64,000 bases of DNA from Dysgonomonas sp. Marseille-P4361 (lineage in GTDB: Bacteria; Bacteroidota; Bacteroidia; Bacteroidales; Dysgonomonadaceae): positions 38,720-102,719 of the forward strand of contig NZ_OPYL01000010.1 in assembly GCF_900343125.1 (NCBI RefSeq), written 5' to 3'. Position 1 is the stretch's first letter; each line of letters starts with the position of its first letter. Position numbers and translations under genes: made by a program. The notes beneath the pieces were generated by a model. It saw only the letters and a program-made list of their open reading frames with translations. It made no database searches and was not told where the DNA came from. Shown one piece after another: positions 8,556-19,349 of the stretch.

Positions 8556-10271
8556 TTACTCTTTAATTTCTACTGGTAGGACTCCGTTGTTCGCAACAAT
8601 TATATCGCTAGAGTTTTCCACAACAACAGCTCTAGAACTCCCTGATATTTCATTGTTGATTACTGTGATGTCTTCTGTACCAGATATATATATAGCACTT
8701 TCTCCTAATGCCCGAATGACATTATTCCTTATTGTAATATTTTTATTCAACTGATCAGGACGCACTTTTAGACCATTTATCTCTGCACTTATTGTACTTC
8801 CCTTTTGACTCCCATGCCCATAACCACAATCAATAAACCAATTATTCTCAATAAGTATATTTGTAACAGGATTACCTTCTCTCCATCCAGCCTCTGCTCC
8901 TAATTGTATTGCCGAACCACTACTAGCTTGCACTACATTACCCGCAATTCGCACATTACTTGTCTTTATTAAAAAGGCTCTTGCCATATGACTTCGAACA
9001 GTACTATTCAGTATTTCCACTGAAGGTTGACGAGTCAAATTAATCATATAGTATTCTTTCGGATCAGAAACAAACGCTTTATCAAGGGTTACAATTACTT
9101 CCCAATCATTTACTGATATTTCAACTCCCTCTACAATATAGTGTTCTATTGGGCTTAAACTTTTGTTGTCAACAAGTGCTATGACATCTCCAACATCTGG
9201 ATAATCTAAAGATAATGCGTGTAAATCTGCATTTTCGACAGTCAATCGTATCTTGTTATTTTCTTTTTCTTTATAAATACTCCAATAGTAATTGTGAATG
9301 TTTGTACAATCGTCACCTTGTCCTCCAAATTTACATCCGTCAAACAATATTCTCCCTTTACAACTCGTAAAATGAGTGGCATCAGTATTTGTAGATGTTA
9401 CATTTCCAGGACTTGGAATAACCTGTAGATTCTTCATCGTAATATTTTCTGATCTATGTCCTACAACGCCCATTCCTGGCTGACTATGGATAACTATATT
9501 CTCTAAAAGAATATTTGAAGATTCTTTTATTAATACTCCTGCTCTATTATGTCCACAATGTCTAAGAATGCAAATATCCCCAACTCTAGGATTAATATTC
9601 GAATAAACTCTAATTGTTTGTTTATCAGTTAACAGTTCTTTTTTTTCATGCCAACCTCCAGCATATACACGTTGTCTTGTTGTGTCAAAGAAGTGGACTC
9701 TTCCTGTTGCTATATCTGTAAAGTAGGGATAATTAACTGTGTCTACTTTCATATCAAAGTAGGTAGGCGTAGATTGTATGATTTTTCCTTCAGTAAATGG
9801 AGTCCTCTTATGCATTAGTTTAAGGCCTTTTATAGTAACATTACTAGCATTAGTTATTGAAATAGCCTCATACCAGCCTTCTTGTATAAGAGTTGCACCT
9901 TCGGCTTCTATTGTTATATTATTAAACCTATCTAAGTCTAAAGCAATTACATATTCACCCTTTGGCTTAAAAAAGTACCCTTGAACATCCTCTCCATATT
10001 GACCACTTATAGCTTTGTATTCATACTCTAAAGCTTTGTCATTTCTGTAATTATAGTTCCCTGGAGGGATAATGAGCGTTGCTCCGGGATTCTTTCTGCA
10101 CTCGTTTAGAGCTTTTATAAATGAATGGGAATCATCGATACCATCATTTGGTATCGCTCCATATTCTTTTATATTAAATATTTTACTATTCTGCGCTTTT
10201 ACTACTGTAGCAGATAAAAAGACCAAAAAAATGAGGTAAATTAATATGTATCTATACTGTTTATTACACAT
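8556..10271 (-). CDS. Secreted right-handed beta-helix protein, GH110-like
   Basis: This 571-residue protein has a signal peptide (cleavage near AQN, residue 26). A pectate-lyase-like start (FNIKEYGAIPNDGIDDSHSF, about 33-52) leads into a parallel beta-helix of repeats such as SNVTIKGLKL, ENITMKNLQV and KNITIRNNVI. The block DATHFTSCKGRI with GGQGDDCTNIHNYY corresponds to the GH110 alpha-1,3-galactosidase signature and keeps the DD pair. It is the most divergent of three such proteins here. It is probably a periplasmic or surface glycosidase removing alpha-linked galactose, but substrate and activity are inferred. It is transcribed divergently from the hybrid sensor gene. Another beta-helix glycosidase or lyase family remains possible. 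Confidence 0.62.
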   Translation of the reverse strand: MCNKQYRYILIYLIFLVFLSATVVKAQNSKIFNIKEYGAIPNDGIDDSHSFIKALNECRKNPGATLIIPPGNYNYRNDKALEYEYKAISGQYGEDVQGYFFKPKGEYVIALDLDRFNNITIEAEGATLIQEGWYEAISITNASNVTIKGLKLMHKRTPFTEGKIIQSTPTYFDMKVDTVNYPYFTDIATGRVHFFDTTRQRVYAGGWHEKKELLTDKQTIRVYSNINPRVGDICILRHCGHNRAGVLIKESSNILLENIVIHSQPGMGVVGHRSENITMKNLQVIPSPGNVTSTNTDATHFTSCKGRILFDGCKFGGQGDDCTNIHNYYWSIYKEKENNKIRLTVENADLHALSLDYPDVGDVIALVDNKSLSPIEHYIVEGVEISVNDWEVIVTLDKAFVSDPKEYYMINLTRQPSVEILNSTVRSHMARAFLIKTSNVRIAGNVVQASSGSAIQLGAEAGWREGNPVTNILIENNWFIDCGYGHGSQKGSTISAEINGLKVRPDQLNKNITIRNNVIRALGESAIYISGTEDITVINNEISGSSRAVVVENSSDIIVANNGVLPVEIKE

Positions 10272-10636
10272 TATTCTTCTACTTATTATTGTTATTATTA
10301 AAAAAGAAAATTTTTATTAAGAGTATACTTTCATGACATGAAGAAACAACTTATTGAAATCTCCGGAGTTATCGTATTATATGGCTTTAGAATTTGGAGC
10401 TTACCATTACAACTTATGTACTTTACATTCCAAACATAGTTAAATTGTTTTATATTTCCTCTTTGGAAGTCTATTTTATGTGAAAGAATATTCGAAAAAT
10501 GAATAATAATCTTCATATGTGTTTATAAAACAATCTTACTTATTTCATATAATAGCTGTTTCAGTTAGTATTTTATCTGAATTGTCCTTAATTTTATGTA
10601 ATCTTGTATAATTAATTAAAAATCGATGCTATTTCC
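10272..10636. other. Divergent intergenic region
   Basis: This region lies between the divergently transcribed beta-helix gene and the hybrid sensor gene. It is very AT-rich and no gene was recognised. It must contain both promoters, but I find no convincing TTTG/TAnnTTTG pair. A 61-codon minus-strand frame (10331-10516) has no protein-like features and is ignored. Confidence 0.5.
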
Positions 10637-13600
10637 ATGAAAAAGGGAGCACTTTGTATTGTTATTCTATTCATAACAAATTATTTATTGTTGTCCAATG
10701 TAAATTATGCTGTTTTTGCGAATTTATCTGTTGATAAAGGACTATCTCATAGTGATGTCACAGATATAACTCAAGATCAAATAGGTTTTATTTGGTTTGC
10801 TACCTATAATGGACTTTGTAAGTATGATGGCAATGAAATTAAAATTTACCGAATTGACAATTCTAAATTAAGTAATAATAGAATTCAATGTCTTTATGCG
10901 GGAAAGGATTCTTTATTATATATAGGTACCGAAACAGGTGGTCTCAATATTTATAATTCAGCTTCCGATTCTTTCCAATCATACTTACATCAATATGAAG
11001 ATAAGACAACAATATCTTCAAATACGATACTTCATCTTTTTGAAGATTTGCAACAAAATATATGGGCTTGTACGAATAATGGCATATCTAAAGTTGTACA
11101 AGATGGGGCGAATAAGATTAGTTTCAAGTCATTTTATCCATCTTGTAATGACAAAAGAATAACATCAGGATGTGCTCTGAATAGTGAAACATTGTTGCTT
11201 GGAACCGGTAATGGAGCCTTACAATTGAATACAAAAACAGGAGAATGTATGCCATTTCATTCAGATAAAATAAAAAACTATGTACATACTATTCTGAAGA
11301 GATCTTCGACAAACGATATTCTGTTAGGAACCAAGAATGGATTATTTAAATACGATCCAGATAGAGATGAAGTTAGTTATATTTCCGATCAAGAAGCTCT
11401 TTCCGCAATAGAAGATTCGAAAGGGAATATATGGATTGGGACCCGTAATAATGGTTTATGTTTTCTAAATAGAGATCTTCAGATTATTCAGACATTTCAA
11501 GCGGATATCTCAGTTCCAAACTATATTACAAATAATGAGATCAAATCATTATTTGAAGATAGATCTGGAATACTGTGGATCGGATCGATTGGGGATGGAG
11601 CTTTTAAAATGAATCTAGCTAGTAAACCGATAAAATATTATACTATTGAAAATAGAGTTGAAGGCAGGGTAACTTATACTAAAACTATAACATTTATTGA
11701 GGATCGAAACAATTTGTTGTGGATTGGGACTAGAGGTCGAGGAATAGAAATATTAGATCGTAAGACAGGGCGAAGAATCAATTTAATAGATTCGAAGAAA
11801 ATGAATATAAGGCCTGAAGATATTTCGGCATTTTATCAGGATAGAAATGGAGCCATGTGGATTGGTACATGGAAAGGTTTATATTATCTGTCTCCTAAAG
11901 AAACTCATAATATAATGTCTCTTCAAAACGTTAATTTTATTAACATACATCCTGAATTCTCAAGTTTAGACATAAGTATCTATAAGATTCATTCGGATCG
12001 TGACTCTCATATCTGGCTTAGTACGTCCAACGGAGTCTATCACTACATTCCTTCAGTAGATAACTATTATCGGGGAAACTTTATCCATTATAGTCATGAA
12101 CCCTTTAATGGTAATTCCATTACGGATAATTTTGTGACGGATATATATGCTGATACGGAAAGTGAAGTAAAAACTATTTGGATTGGGACAAGAAAAGGAC
12201 TCAATAAGTTGACTTTCGAAGATATTGGAGTTAAAATCAGGCAAATCGAAAAACTAAAGTTTAGAGACAAGGATAAAAATAAAGATTTTATTTCAGTAAT
12301 TCATTCTGATTCCAAAGGGCGACTGTGGATTGCTACTTTAGGTAGTGGACTTTATCAGATGGTGAATGGTCGATTTGATGATACTATACCTAGCTTCATT
12401 TCTTATGATAATAGCAATTGTAATTTTGTAGATAATGAACTTGAATCTCTTCTGGAAGATAATCATGGAAATTTTTGGATCGGAGGACGAGGAATAACTA
12501 AATTTAATCCGGATAGCAATACGATTAAAGTATATAATACTAAAGATAATCTTCAGAGCAATTCTTTCAAAATTTGGGCTGCATGTAAATTGAAAAATGG
12601 AGAGATGATTTTCGGCGGGAATAAAGGATTCAACATATTTTATCCCGATAGCCTTAAAGATAATACTGTTACTTCTCAGATTCTTTTTACAGGGCTGTCT
12701 ATATTCGAGCATAGAGTTGGAATTAATGACACCATCAATGGAGACATCGTGCTTTCGAAATCATTAGCAGAGACAAATCACATCACACTCTCTCATAAGA
12801 ATAATAGCATAACATTTAAGTTCTCATTACTGCATTATGCCTCTCCGCACAACAACGAATATAAATATAAACTGGAAGGATTTGACGAGCAATGGTATTA
12901 TACGGATGGAAGTAACCCTCAAGCTGTATACACGAATCTGAGACATGGTACATATCGCTTTGTAGTTTATGGTGCAAATAGCGATGGAGTATGGACTGAA
13001 ATACCAGCTACTCTAGAAGTCGAAATTACACCTCCTTTTTGGGAAACAAAATGGGCATATTTCAGTTATTTCTTATTGTTTCTTTTGTTTTTATATTTTA
13101 TCAGATTATCTACGTTGAAAAAGGCTAGACAGAAACTTAGCTTAGAGATGGAAAGAAGTCTACGTGAGAAACAGCAGAAAGATTATGATAACAAATTGCA
13201 GTTTTTTACAAATATATCACATGAGCTAAAAACACCTTTGGCTCTCATATCTGCCCCCGTAGAAGAATTATTAGATAGTCCAAATATCGGGCAAAAAACG
13301 CGTTGGAGACTAAATATTATAAATCAAAGTGTTTTGCGATTAGTAAAACTAGTAGAACAGATTCTAGATTTCAGAAAATATGAAAAAAGTGCGATGACGA
13401 TCACTATTTCAGAAGTTGACATTGTACCTGCTATGAAAGAAATACTTATTCTTTTTGCATCTTATGTTGAAAATAAAGGAGTTATTATCAGTAGTGACTT
13501 TTCAAAAGATCGCATAAATCTTTATGTTGATAGCGATAAGATAGAAAAAGTTCTATCGAATATACTTATTAATGCAGCAAATTATGCTCCCGAAAATGGG

Positions 13601-14749
13601 AAAATAGATTTTAAATGTTGGGACGATGAAACATCAGTATATTTTTCGGTAACTGATAATGGAAAAGGGATAGACGCCTCAGATACTGAAAAAATATTTG
13701 AACCTTTTTACCAAAGTAACAACTCTCTTAATGGAGGAACGGGCATTGGATTATCATTAGTTAAGTATATAATTGATCAACATAAGGGGCAAGTATGGGT
13801 TGAGTCTGAACCGGGAGTTAAAACTACTTTCTACGTAAAACTGAAAAAAGGGAAAGATCATTATAATTCCGCTGAGATAACAATCAAAGAGCCTCAAAGC
13901 TTATCTTCTTTTATTACAGATGAGTTTTCTATGAAACATGAATTTGAGAATTTAGAGGAAAAAGCCAGTTCTTTAGTATATGATAAAGAAGCAAGTGTCT
14001 TATTGGCTGATGATAACGATGAATTTAGGAAGTATGTGGCAAGTATATTACAGCCTCAATATAATATTCTACAGGCCGCAAATGGGCTTGAAGCTTATGA
14101 AATAGCTATAGCTGAACAACCTGATTTGATAATAAGTGATGTAATGATGCCCGAAATGACAGGGATAGAGCTTTGTGAAAAAATTAAAGAAAATACTTCT
14201 ACGTCACATATTGCTGTCTTGTTGTTGACCGCTCGTACTATGCAATCGCATAAGATAGAAGGTTATGCGATTGGAGCCGATGCTTATGTCACGAAGCCTT
14301 TTAGCCTGAAACTATTTAAAACCAGAGTAGATAATCTTATTAAAGCGCAGAGTATGCGTAGGGAAATATTTAAATCACAAATCAATCTTGAACCATCTGA
14401 AATAACTATTTCATCATATGATGAGAAACTATTGAAAAAATGTATTGATACTATTGAAGAAAATATGCAAGATGTCTATTTTGGAGTTGAAGAATTGTGT
14501 GAAAAAGTTGGTGTTAGCCGTCCTCAACTTTATCGGAAAATTAAGTCATATACAGGACTATCTCCAGTACATTTTATTCGTAGTATCCGGCTTAAAAGAG
14601 CTGCTCAAATCCTAAAGCAGGATAACTATTCTATAACTGATATAATGCTTCAAGTTGGGTTTAATAATGCTTCGTATTTCGCCAAAGTATTTAAGGAAGA
14701 ATTTGGATGTACGCCAAAGCAATACGGTCTCGAAAATAAATCTGAATAA
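10637..14749 (+). CDS. Hybrid two-component system sensor/AraC regulator (HTCS)
   Basis: This is a 1370-residue one-protein signalling system. A signal peptide (1-28) is followed by two seven-bladed propellers of Reg_prop repeats (WFATYNGLCKYDG, WIGTRNNGLCFL and similar, about 30-700) and a Y_Y_Y domain (about 745-800). Next come a membrane segment (about 803-823), HisKA with NISHELKTPLAL (His near 862), and HATPase boxes NAANYAPENG, DNGKGI and GGTGIGLSL. A receiver follows (DDNDEF near 1124, phospho-acceptor in LIISDVMMPE, conserved KP), then a C-terminal AraC HTH (about 1265-1365). In Bacteroidetes such proteins sense an oligosaccharide in the periplasm and switch on the adjacent utilisation locus; the genes starting at 14939 are its likely targets. 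All catalytic motifs look intact. Confidence 0.95.
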   Translation: MKKGALCIVILFITNYLLLSNVNYAVFANLSVDKGLSHSDVTDITQDQIGFIWFATYNGLCKYDGNEIKIYRIDNSKLSNNRIQCLYAGKDSLLYIGTETGGLNIYNSASDSFQSYLHQYEDKTTISSNTILHLFEDLQQNIWACTNNGISKVVQDGANKISFKSFYPSCNDKRITSGCALNSETLLLGTGNGALQLNTKTGECMPFHSDKIKNYVHTILKRSSTNDILLGTKNGLFKYDPDRDEVSYISDQEALSAIEDSKGNIWIGTRNNGLCFLNRDLQIIQTFQADISVPNYITNNEIKSLFEDRSGILWIGSIGDGAFKMNLASKPIKYYTIENRVEGRVTYTKTITFIEDRNNLLWIGTRGRGIEILDRKTGRRINLIDSKKMNIRPEDISAFYQDRNGAMWIGTWKGLYYLSPKETHNIMSLQNVNFINIHPEFSSLDISIYKIHSDRDSHIWLSTSNGVYHYIPSVDNYYRGNFIHYSHEPFNGNSITDNFVTDIYADTESEVKTIWIGTRKGLNKLTFEDIGVKIRQIEKLKFRDKDKNKDFISVIHSDSKGRLWIATLGSGLYQMVNGRFDDTIPSFISYDNSNCNFVDNELESLLEDNHGNFWIGGRGITKFNPDSNTIKVYNTKDNLQSNSFKIWAACKLKNGEMIFGGNKGFNIFYPDSLKDNTVTSQILFTGLSIFEHRVGINDTINGDIVLSKSLAETNHITLSHKNNSITFKFSLLHYASPHNNEYKYKLEGFDEQWYYTDGSNPQAVYTNLRHGTYRFVVYGANSDGVWTEIPATLEVEITPPFWETKWAYFSYFLLFLLFLYFIRLSTLKKARQKLSLEMERSLREKQQKDYDNKLQFFTNISHELKTPLALISAPVEELLDSPNIGQKTRWRLNIINQSVLRLVKLVEQILDFRKYEKSAMTITISEVDIVPAMKEILILFASYVENKGVIISSDFSKDRINLYVDSDKIEKVLSNILINAANYAPENGKIDFKCWDDETSVYFSVTDNGKGIDASDTEKIFEPFYQSNNSLNGGTGIGLSLVKYIIDQHKGQVWVESEPGVKTTFYVKLKKGKDHYNSAEITIKEPQSLSSFITDEFSMKHEFENLEEKASSLVYDKEASVLLADDNDEFRKYVASILQPQYNILQAANGLEAYEIAIAEQPDLIISDVMMPEMTGIELCEKIKENTSTSHIAVLLLTARTMQSHKIEGYAIGADAYVTKPFSLKLFKTRVDNLIKAQSMRREIFKSQINLEPSEITISSYDEKLLKKCIDTIEENMQDVYFGVEELCEKVGVSRPQLYRKIKSYTGLSPVHFIRSIRLKRAAQILKQDNYSITDIMLQVGFNNASYFAKVFKEEFGCTPKQYGLENKSE

Positions 14750-14799
14750 AATTTGCTAGCCCTTATAGAACACTGCAAGAGGCTATATAATGCTTGAAA

Positions 14800-14887
14800 T
14801 TCAAAAAATGCAATTTTTTGAACGATTTGGTATATCTGCTTTTTTTGAGTTGTTTTTAGTTTTTGAACGTTTCCGATCTTAGCTTTG
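14800..14887 (+). promoter_or_regulatory. Likely regulator site/promoter of the sugar-utilisation operon
   Basis: A palindrome TTCAAAAAA-tgcaa-TTTTTTGAA (14800-14822) lies about 60 bp before TAGCTTTG (14880-14887), which fits the Bacteroidetes -7 consensus TAnnTTTG. A TTTG at 14862 is too close for an ideal -33 box, so activation by the upstream HTCS regulator is plausible. The palindrome could instead terminate the HTCS transcript. Confidence 0.4.
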
Positions 14888-14938
14888 TATCAATCATCTC
14901 GTATGTTTGTTCCGTATATATTAAAATCTTTTACAAAT

Positions 14939-16189
14939 ATGAAAAATGTAAGTAAAATACGCTTAAAAGAGAGTGCAATCTTTGTGCTCCTATTTGTTTG
15001 TTTTTTCATAACATCGTGTAATGATGAGGACCAAGAATGGCGCAGTGATATACGCGAGTTGAAAGTCGAACTTGAGGATGATGTTGCTATGCAAAATGCA
15101 CCTTTTATTTTTACGGACTTATCATTAGGTGTGAAATCCAGAATTTGGGAATTTGAAGATGGTGATCCTGCAACATCGAATGATCCGGTAGTTAGTGTCC
15201 GATTTACCAAACCTGGTAAAAAAAAATGGACACTAAACCTAGTATATGATAATGGAACCACTGAAAGTCAAACAATGGAATTGGAAGTTAAGGAGCCATT
15301 AGTTGCAGTAATAAATATTGAGAAATTGACTCCATTAGGATGCTTACCACTAGATGAAGATATTCAGTTTTCTTTGGAAATCGAGGGAAGTTACTCTTCT
15401 ATTGAGTGGAAGTTCGAAAATGGGAATCCATCCACATCTATCGAAACCAATCCTATTATCAGATTTGCTAAAGAGGGACCTGTTAAAGCTTCCGTTAAGA
15501 TTTATCGCGAAACAGATGGGGCATCTGTCAGGTTGAACAAAGACCTTTATATAGGTAATTATCCGATGCTTGTTGCATATACTAAGGCGGATATGGATAG
15601 CTGGAATTTCGATGCAGGTAAAAGTTTCGGAAAATGGACTGTCTGGAATGGACCTGCAGGTGTAGACGAAGTAGGAAATGGCAAAGCTGTACGTGTTTCA
15701 GGTGGTGCCAACGGATCGGCTAATTGCTTGGAAATAAAATATAATAAAGCAAATGAGCATTGGCAGTTCTTTACTCGTGATAATTGGATTAATAATGCGC
15801 AACTTGAGAAAGGTAAAAAATACGAATTCAAATTTTGGATGAAGGCAGATGCTAATTTTCTTCTTAAGGAGGTATTTGTTATGAATAATTTACCAGAATG
15901 GTCATGGAATGAATTATTAGGAGCTCATGCTGGAAATAATTGGGTTGACTATTTCCCTGAAATACCATTTGAGGTACAAAATGAAACTGTCCTTTTATAT
16001 GCTGAAAAAATACCTATTACAACTAGTTGGAAAGAGTTTAAATATGAATTTACTGTTGGAGACAAAGATCTAATTGGAGTATCGCTTCCAAATAGATTAT
16101 TAAACGTATTCCCATCCTTTGCTATTGAATCCGATCAGCCCAGATCGATATATATTGATGGAATAATGATAAACCTTATTGAAGAATAA
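14939..16189 (+). CDS. Surface lipoprotein with PKD-like domains and C-terminal jelly-roll-like domain
   Basis: The ATG at 14939 is preferred over an upstream frame start at 14885 because it places a lipoprotein signal (LLFVCFFITSCND) at the N-terminus of a 416-residue product. Two PKD-type beta domains follow (about 30-110 and 115-195; SRIWEFEDGDPATSND and SIEWKFENGNPSTSIETN). A C-terminal region (WQFFTRDNW, YEFKFWMKADA, SWKEFKYEFTVGD, IYIDGIMI) reads like a carbohydrate-binding jelly roll. It is the first gene of the SusC/SusD operon, the position sometimes taken by surface glycan-binding proteins. Role inferred: capture of the target glycan at the cell surface. Confidence 0.7.
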   Translation: MKNVSKIRLKESAIFVLLFVCFFITSCNDEDQEWRSDIRELKVELEDDVAMQNAPFIFTDLSLGVKSRIWEFEDGDPATSNDPVVSVRFTKPGKKKWTLNLVYDNGTTESQTMELEVKEPLVAVINIEKLTPLGCLPLDEDIQFSLEIEGSYSSIEWKFENGNPSTSIETNPIIRFAKEGPVKASVKIYRETDGASVRLNKDLYIGNYPMLVAYTKADMDSWNFDAGKSFGKWTVWNGPAGVDEVGNGKAVRVSGGANGSANCLEIKYNKANEHWQFFTRDNWINNAQLEKGKKYEFKFWMKADANFLLKEVFVMNNLPEWSWNELLGAHAGNNWVDYFPEIPFEVQNETVLLYAEKIPITTSWKEFKYEFTVGDKDLIGVSLPNRLLNVFPSFAIESDQPRSIYIDGIMINLIEE

Positions 16190-16194
16190 TATTT

Positions 16195-19100
16195 ATGACT
16201 AAAAATATGAAAAAACATATAATAGCATTATGCCTTTTACTTTTGAGCATAGCAACGTATGCCCAAACAGAAATAACAGGTGTGGTTTTGGATGAAACAG
16301 GAATAAGCATACCTGGAGTAGTAGTGGTAGCTGTTGGCGAAAAGACAAATGCAGTTACAGATATTGATGGTGCATTTCGTATAAATGTACTAGGAAAAGA
16401 AAGTATACTTCAATTCTCAATGATGGGATTTAAACCAGAGCGTATTAAGGTAGGTAACGGTACACACCTTAAAGTGGTAATGAAAGAGGATGTTGTCGGA
16501 CTTGATGAAGTGGTAGTTGTTGGATATGGAGTTACTCGTAAAAGGGATTTTACTGGTTCGGTTTCATCGATCCGTTCAGAAGACTTAGAAAATAGTGTTC
16601 TTTCATCGCTCGATGATGCTTTATCGGGAAGTGTAGCTGGTTTGATGGTCCAATCAGGTAGCGGACAACCTGGTAGCTCTTCTAATATTCTTATACGTGG
16701 AGCAAACTCTTTGACCGGCTCTACACAACCTTTGATTGTTGTTGATGGTTTCCCTTTATTCGAAAATAGTACTAGTGCAGGTGGTGGAATGGATGATAAA
16801 GGTGGAGGTAGTAGCGCTTTCTCTCTTATAAATCCTGATGATATTGCGTCAATAGAGGTTCTTAAAGATGCTTCAGCTACAGCTATTTATGGCAATAGAG
16901 GCTCAAATGGTGTCATTCTGATCACGACTAAAAAGGGGATAGGTAGTGGAGCTAGAATACAATATAACTCATATTATAGTTCTCAAAATCTGCCTCGTAA
17001 ATACGATGTAATGAACTTCCAAGAATATGCCGAGTTTCAGGCTTTGACTAGTCCGAATAATGGTATGTTCGTTAATCAGAAGACTGGAGAAATGCACAAC
17101 TTTGATCCCAATATACGTTCAGTCGATTGGCAAGATGAAGTGTATCGTACAGGTTTCATTCAAAACCATTCATTGTCGATGCAGAACTCGACGGAAAAGA
17201 CAAACTTCATGATATCATCATCTTTCATGCAAAATCAATCTATCATAAAAGAAACAGACTGGAAAAAATTTACAGCAAAGATGGGTGTAGATCATTCGAT
17301 ATCAAGTAAGCTTAAAGTTGGTGCCGATATATACTACAATAGAGTGAGTGATAAAGGAGTACCTACAGGAGGAGGAGATGGCTCTGCAATCGGTACGATC
17401 ATCGGTACTATACTTGCACGTCCTTTTATTCTAGACGAAACGACACAAGCCTACTTCAGAAGAGCTGGAGTTGATCAAGGTACTATTGATAGTGACTTAG
17501 CTGGTTATCGTGATAATCCATTAAATATGGTTAGAAGTATAGACATGAACAAAGTAATGGAAAATACAACTTTTAATGCCTATGCGGAATACAAAATACT
17601 TGATAACTTAATTTTGAAAATTACAGGAGGATATAATACATATAATTTAAATCAAAAACAATTTTATCCTAAATCAACGCCTACAGGTAAATTTTATAAT
17701 GGATTGGGTATAGTATCTAATATCAATAATGATAGTTGGATTAACGAAAATACTATAACATGGATGCCTAAATTCGAAGGTGGTCATAGCTTAAATATCT
17801 TAGGCGGTGTTACAGAACAGGGTTGGAAAAGTAACTATTCAAGAAGCGAGTTCTCTTCATTCGATAACGAATCTCTAGGGTACGATAATGCCCAGATGGC
17901 AAAAAATTTTAAGATTTACACAAGTGTTGGAGAAACTAAATATTTATCATTTATCGGTCGTGTAAATTACTCTTATAAAGGGAAATATCTAGCAACAGCT
18001 ACTATGCGTAGAGATGGTACATCAGCTTTTGTAAATAACAAATGGGGTAATTTTTATTCGGGTGCTTTAGCTTATAACATAATGGAAGAAGATTTCATCA
18101 AGAAAATAGATGAAATATCAAATCTTAAGCTTCGATTAAGTTTAGGTGAAGTCGGTAACTCAAATGTCCCTACTACAGGAGCTTATTCTCAATTGTATGC
18201 GACAAACTATAGTTTCAATAATTCTATATCGGTGGGACAATCGCCCGCTAGTTTGGCAAACGAGAATCTGAAATGGGAAAAAACACGAGAATGGAATATT
18301 GGGCTTGAAGTTGGATTATTCAATAATCGTTTAGCTTTGACAGCCGATTTATATGATAAAACAACGAATGATCTGTTGCTTGAAGCTCCAGTTCTGAATA
18401 TTTCAGGTTTTGATAAGGCATGGGGAAATATAGGGAAGTTAAATAATCGTGGTATCGAACTCAGTTTGAACACTGTGATTATTGATAAAAAAGATTTAGG
18501 TTTGACATTTAATCTGAACTTCTCAAAGAACATTTCTAAGATCAAAGAACTAGGGCAAAATGGAGCTCCTATATATCTCGGAATAAGTTATTTGTCGGGA
18601 TCTCAAGGACAGCAGGCAATAATTTTACGAGAAGGAGGTTCTATTGGTGAAATATATGGTTATCGGGCTGAAGGTGTATATGGAGCAAATGACTTCTATA
18701 ATGATGGGACAGCTAAAGAGAATGTAGCTATTGCAGGAATAGGAGAGAAGCCTGGTTGGATTAAATATAAAGATATATCAGAGGATGGTAATATAACATC
18801 GGATGACAGAACAGTAATAGGCAATACCCTTCCTGATTTCTTCGGAGCATTCAGCACGGGTCTGCGATGGAAAAACTTCAATTTGGATCTTGTTTTTCAG
18901 TATTCATACGGCAATGATGTATATAATGCGAATTATGTGCAAGCTGCACGCTTTGGCTCTACGCAATATAATCAAATGAGATTTTTCAAAGATAGATGGA
19001 CGCCGGATAATCCGACAAGTACACAATACTCCGATATGCTATTCGGTACTATATCATCGGCCTTTGTTGAAGATGCATCATACCTTAGATTTAAAACAGC

Positions 19101-19338
19101 TAGATTAACATATTCTGTTCCCTCTAAAGTACTAAATAAAATAGGATTTGTGAAAAATGTTAAGATATATGTAGCAGCTGATAATATTTACACATTTACC
19201 AAATATTCGGGCTATGATCCTGAAATTACAGGTTCACAAAAAGCAGAGAATATGTCTGGAGCTCTTACCTCAGGTTTTGATTATGGCGTTTTCCCTAAAG
19301 CAAGAATATTTACAGGAGGTTTTAATATCACTTTTTAA
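16195..19338 (+). CDS. susC-like: SusC-like TonB-dependent outer-membrane transporter
   Basis: This is a 1047-residue transporter. After a signal peptide ending ATYAQ comes a carboxypeptidase-regulatory-like domain (about 25-100), the TonB-box-like segment GLDEVVVVGYG, a plug with the RGANSLTGSTQPLIVVDGFP motif (about 115-240), and a 22-strand-type barrel ending in an aromatic residue (NITF). It starts 5 bp after the preceding stop; an ATG at 16207 is an equally good start and would give a neater signal peptide. With the SusD-like protein it forms the pedal-bin complex importing oligosaccharides across the outer membrane. Length and motifs are normal. Confidence 0.95.
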   Translation: MTKNMKKHIIALCLLLLSIATYAQTEITGVVLDETGISIPGVVVVAVGEKTNAVTDIDGAFRINVLGKESILQFSMMGFKPERIKVGNGTHLKVVMKEDVVGLDEVVVVGYGVTRKRDFTGSVSSIRSEDLENSVLSSLDDALSGSVAGLMVQSGSGQPGSSSNILIRGANSLTGSTQPLIVVDGFPLFENSTSAGGGMDDKGGGSSAFSLINPDDIASIEVLKDASATAIYGNRGSNGVILITTKKGIGSGARIQYNSYYSSQNLPRKYDVMNFQEYAEFQALTSPNNGMFVNQKTGEMHNFDPNIRSVDWQDEVYRTGFIQNHSLSMQNSTEKTNFMISSSFMQNQSIIKETDWKKFTAKMGVDHSISSKLKVGADIYYNRVSDKGVPTGGGDGSAIGTIIGTILARPFILDETTQAYFRRAGVDQGTIDSDLAGYRDNPLNMVRSIDMNKVMENTTFNAYAEYKILDNLILKITGGYNTYNLNQKQFYPKSTPTGKFYNGLGIVSNINNDSWINENTITWMPKFEGGHSLNILGGVTEQGWKSNYSRSEFSSFDNESLGYDNAQMAKNFKIYTSVGETKYLSFIGRVNYSYKGKYLATATMRRDGTSAFVNNKWGNFYSGALAYNIMEEDFIKKIDEISNLKLRLSLGEVGNSNVPTTGAYSQLYATNYSFNNSISVGQSPASLANENLKWEKTREWNIGLEVGLFNNRLALTADLYDKTTNDLLLEAPVLNISGFDKAWGNIGKLNNRGIELSLNTVIIDKKDLGLTFNLNFSKNISKIKELGQNGAPIYLGISYLSGSQGQQAIILREGGSIGEIYGYRAEGVYGANDFYNDGTAKENVAIAGIGEKPGWIKYKDISEDGNITSDDRTVIGNTLPDFFGAFSTGLRWKNFNLDLVFQYSYGNDVYNANYVQAARFGSTQYNQMRFFKDRWTPDNPTSTQYSDMLFGTISSAFVEDASYLRFKTARLTYSVPSKVLNKIGFVKNVKIYVAADNIYTFTKYSGYDPEITGSQKAENMSGALTSGFDYGVFPKARIFTGGFNITF

Positions 19339-19349
19339 ATAAGAATAAG

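Noticed and set aside
12338..12712. A 124-codon minus-strand ORF inside the hybrid sensor gene
   Set aside because: It lies wholly antisense to conserved propeller repeats and has no family features; it is a shadow.
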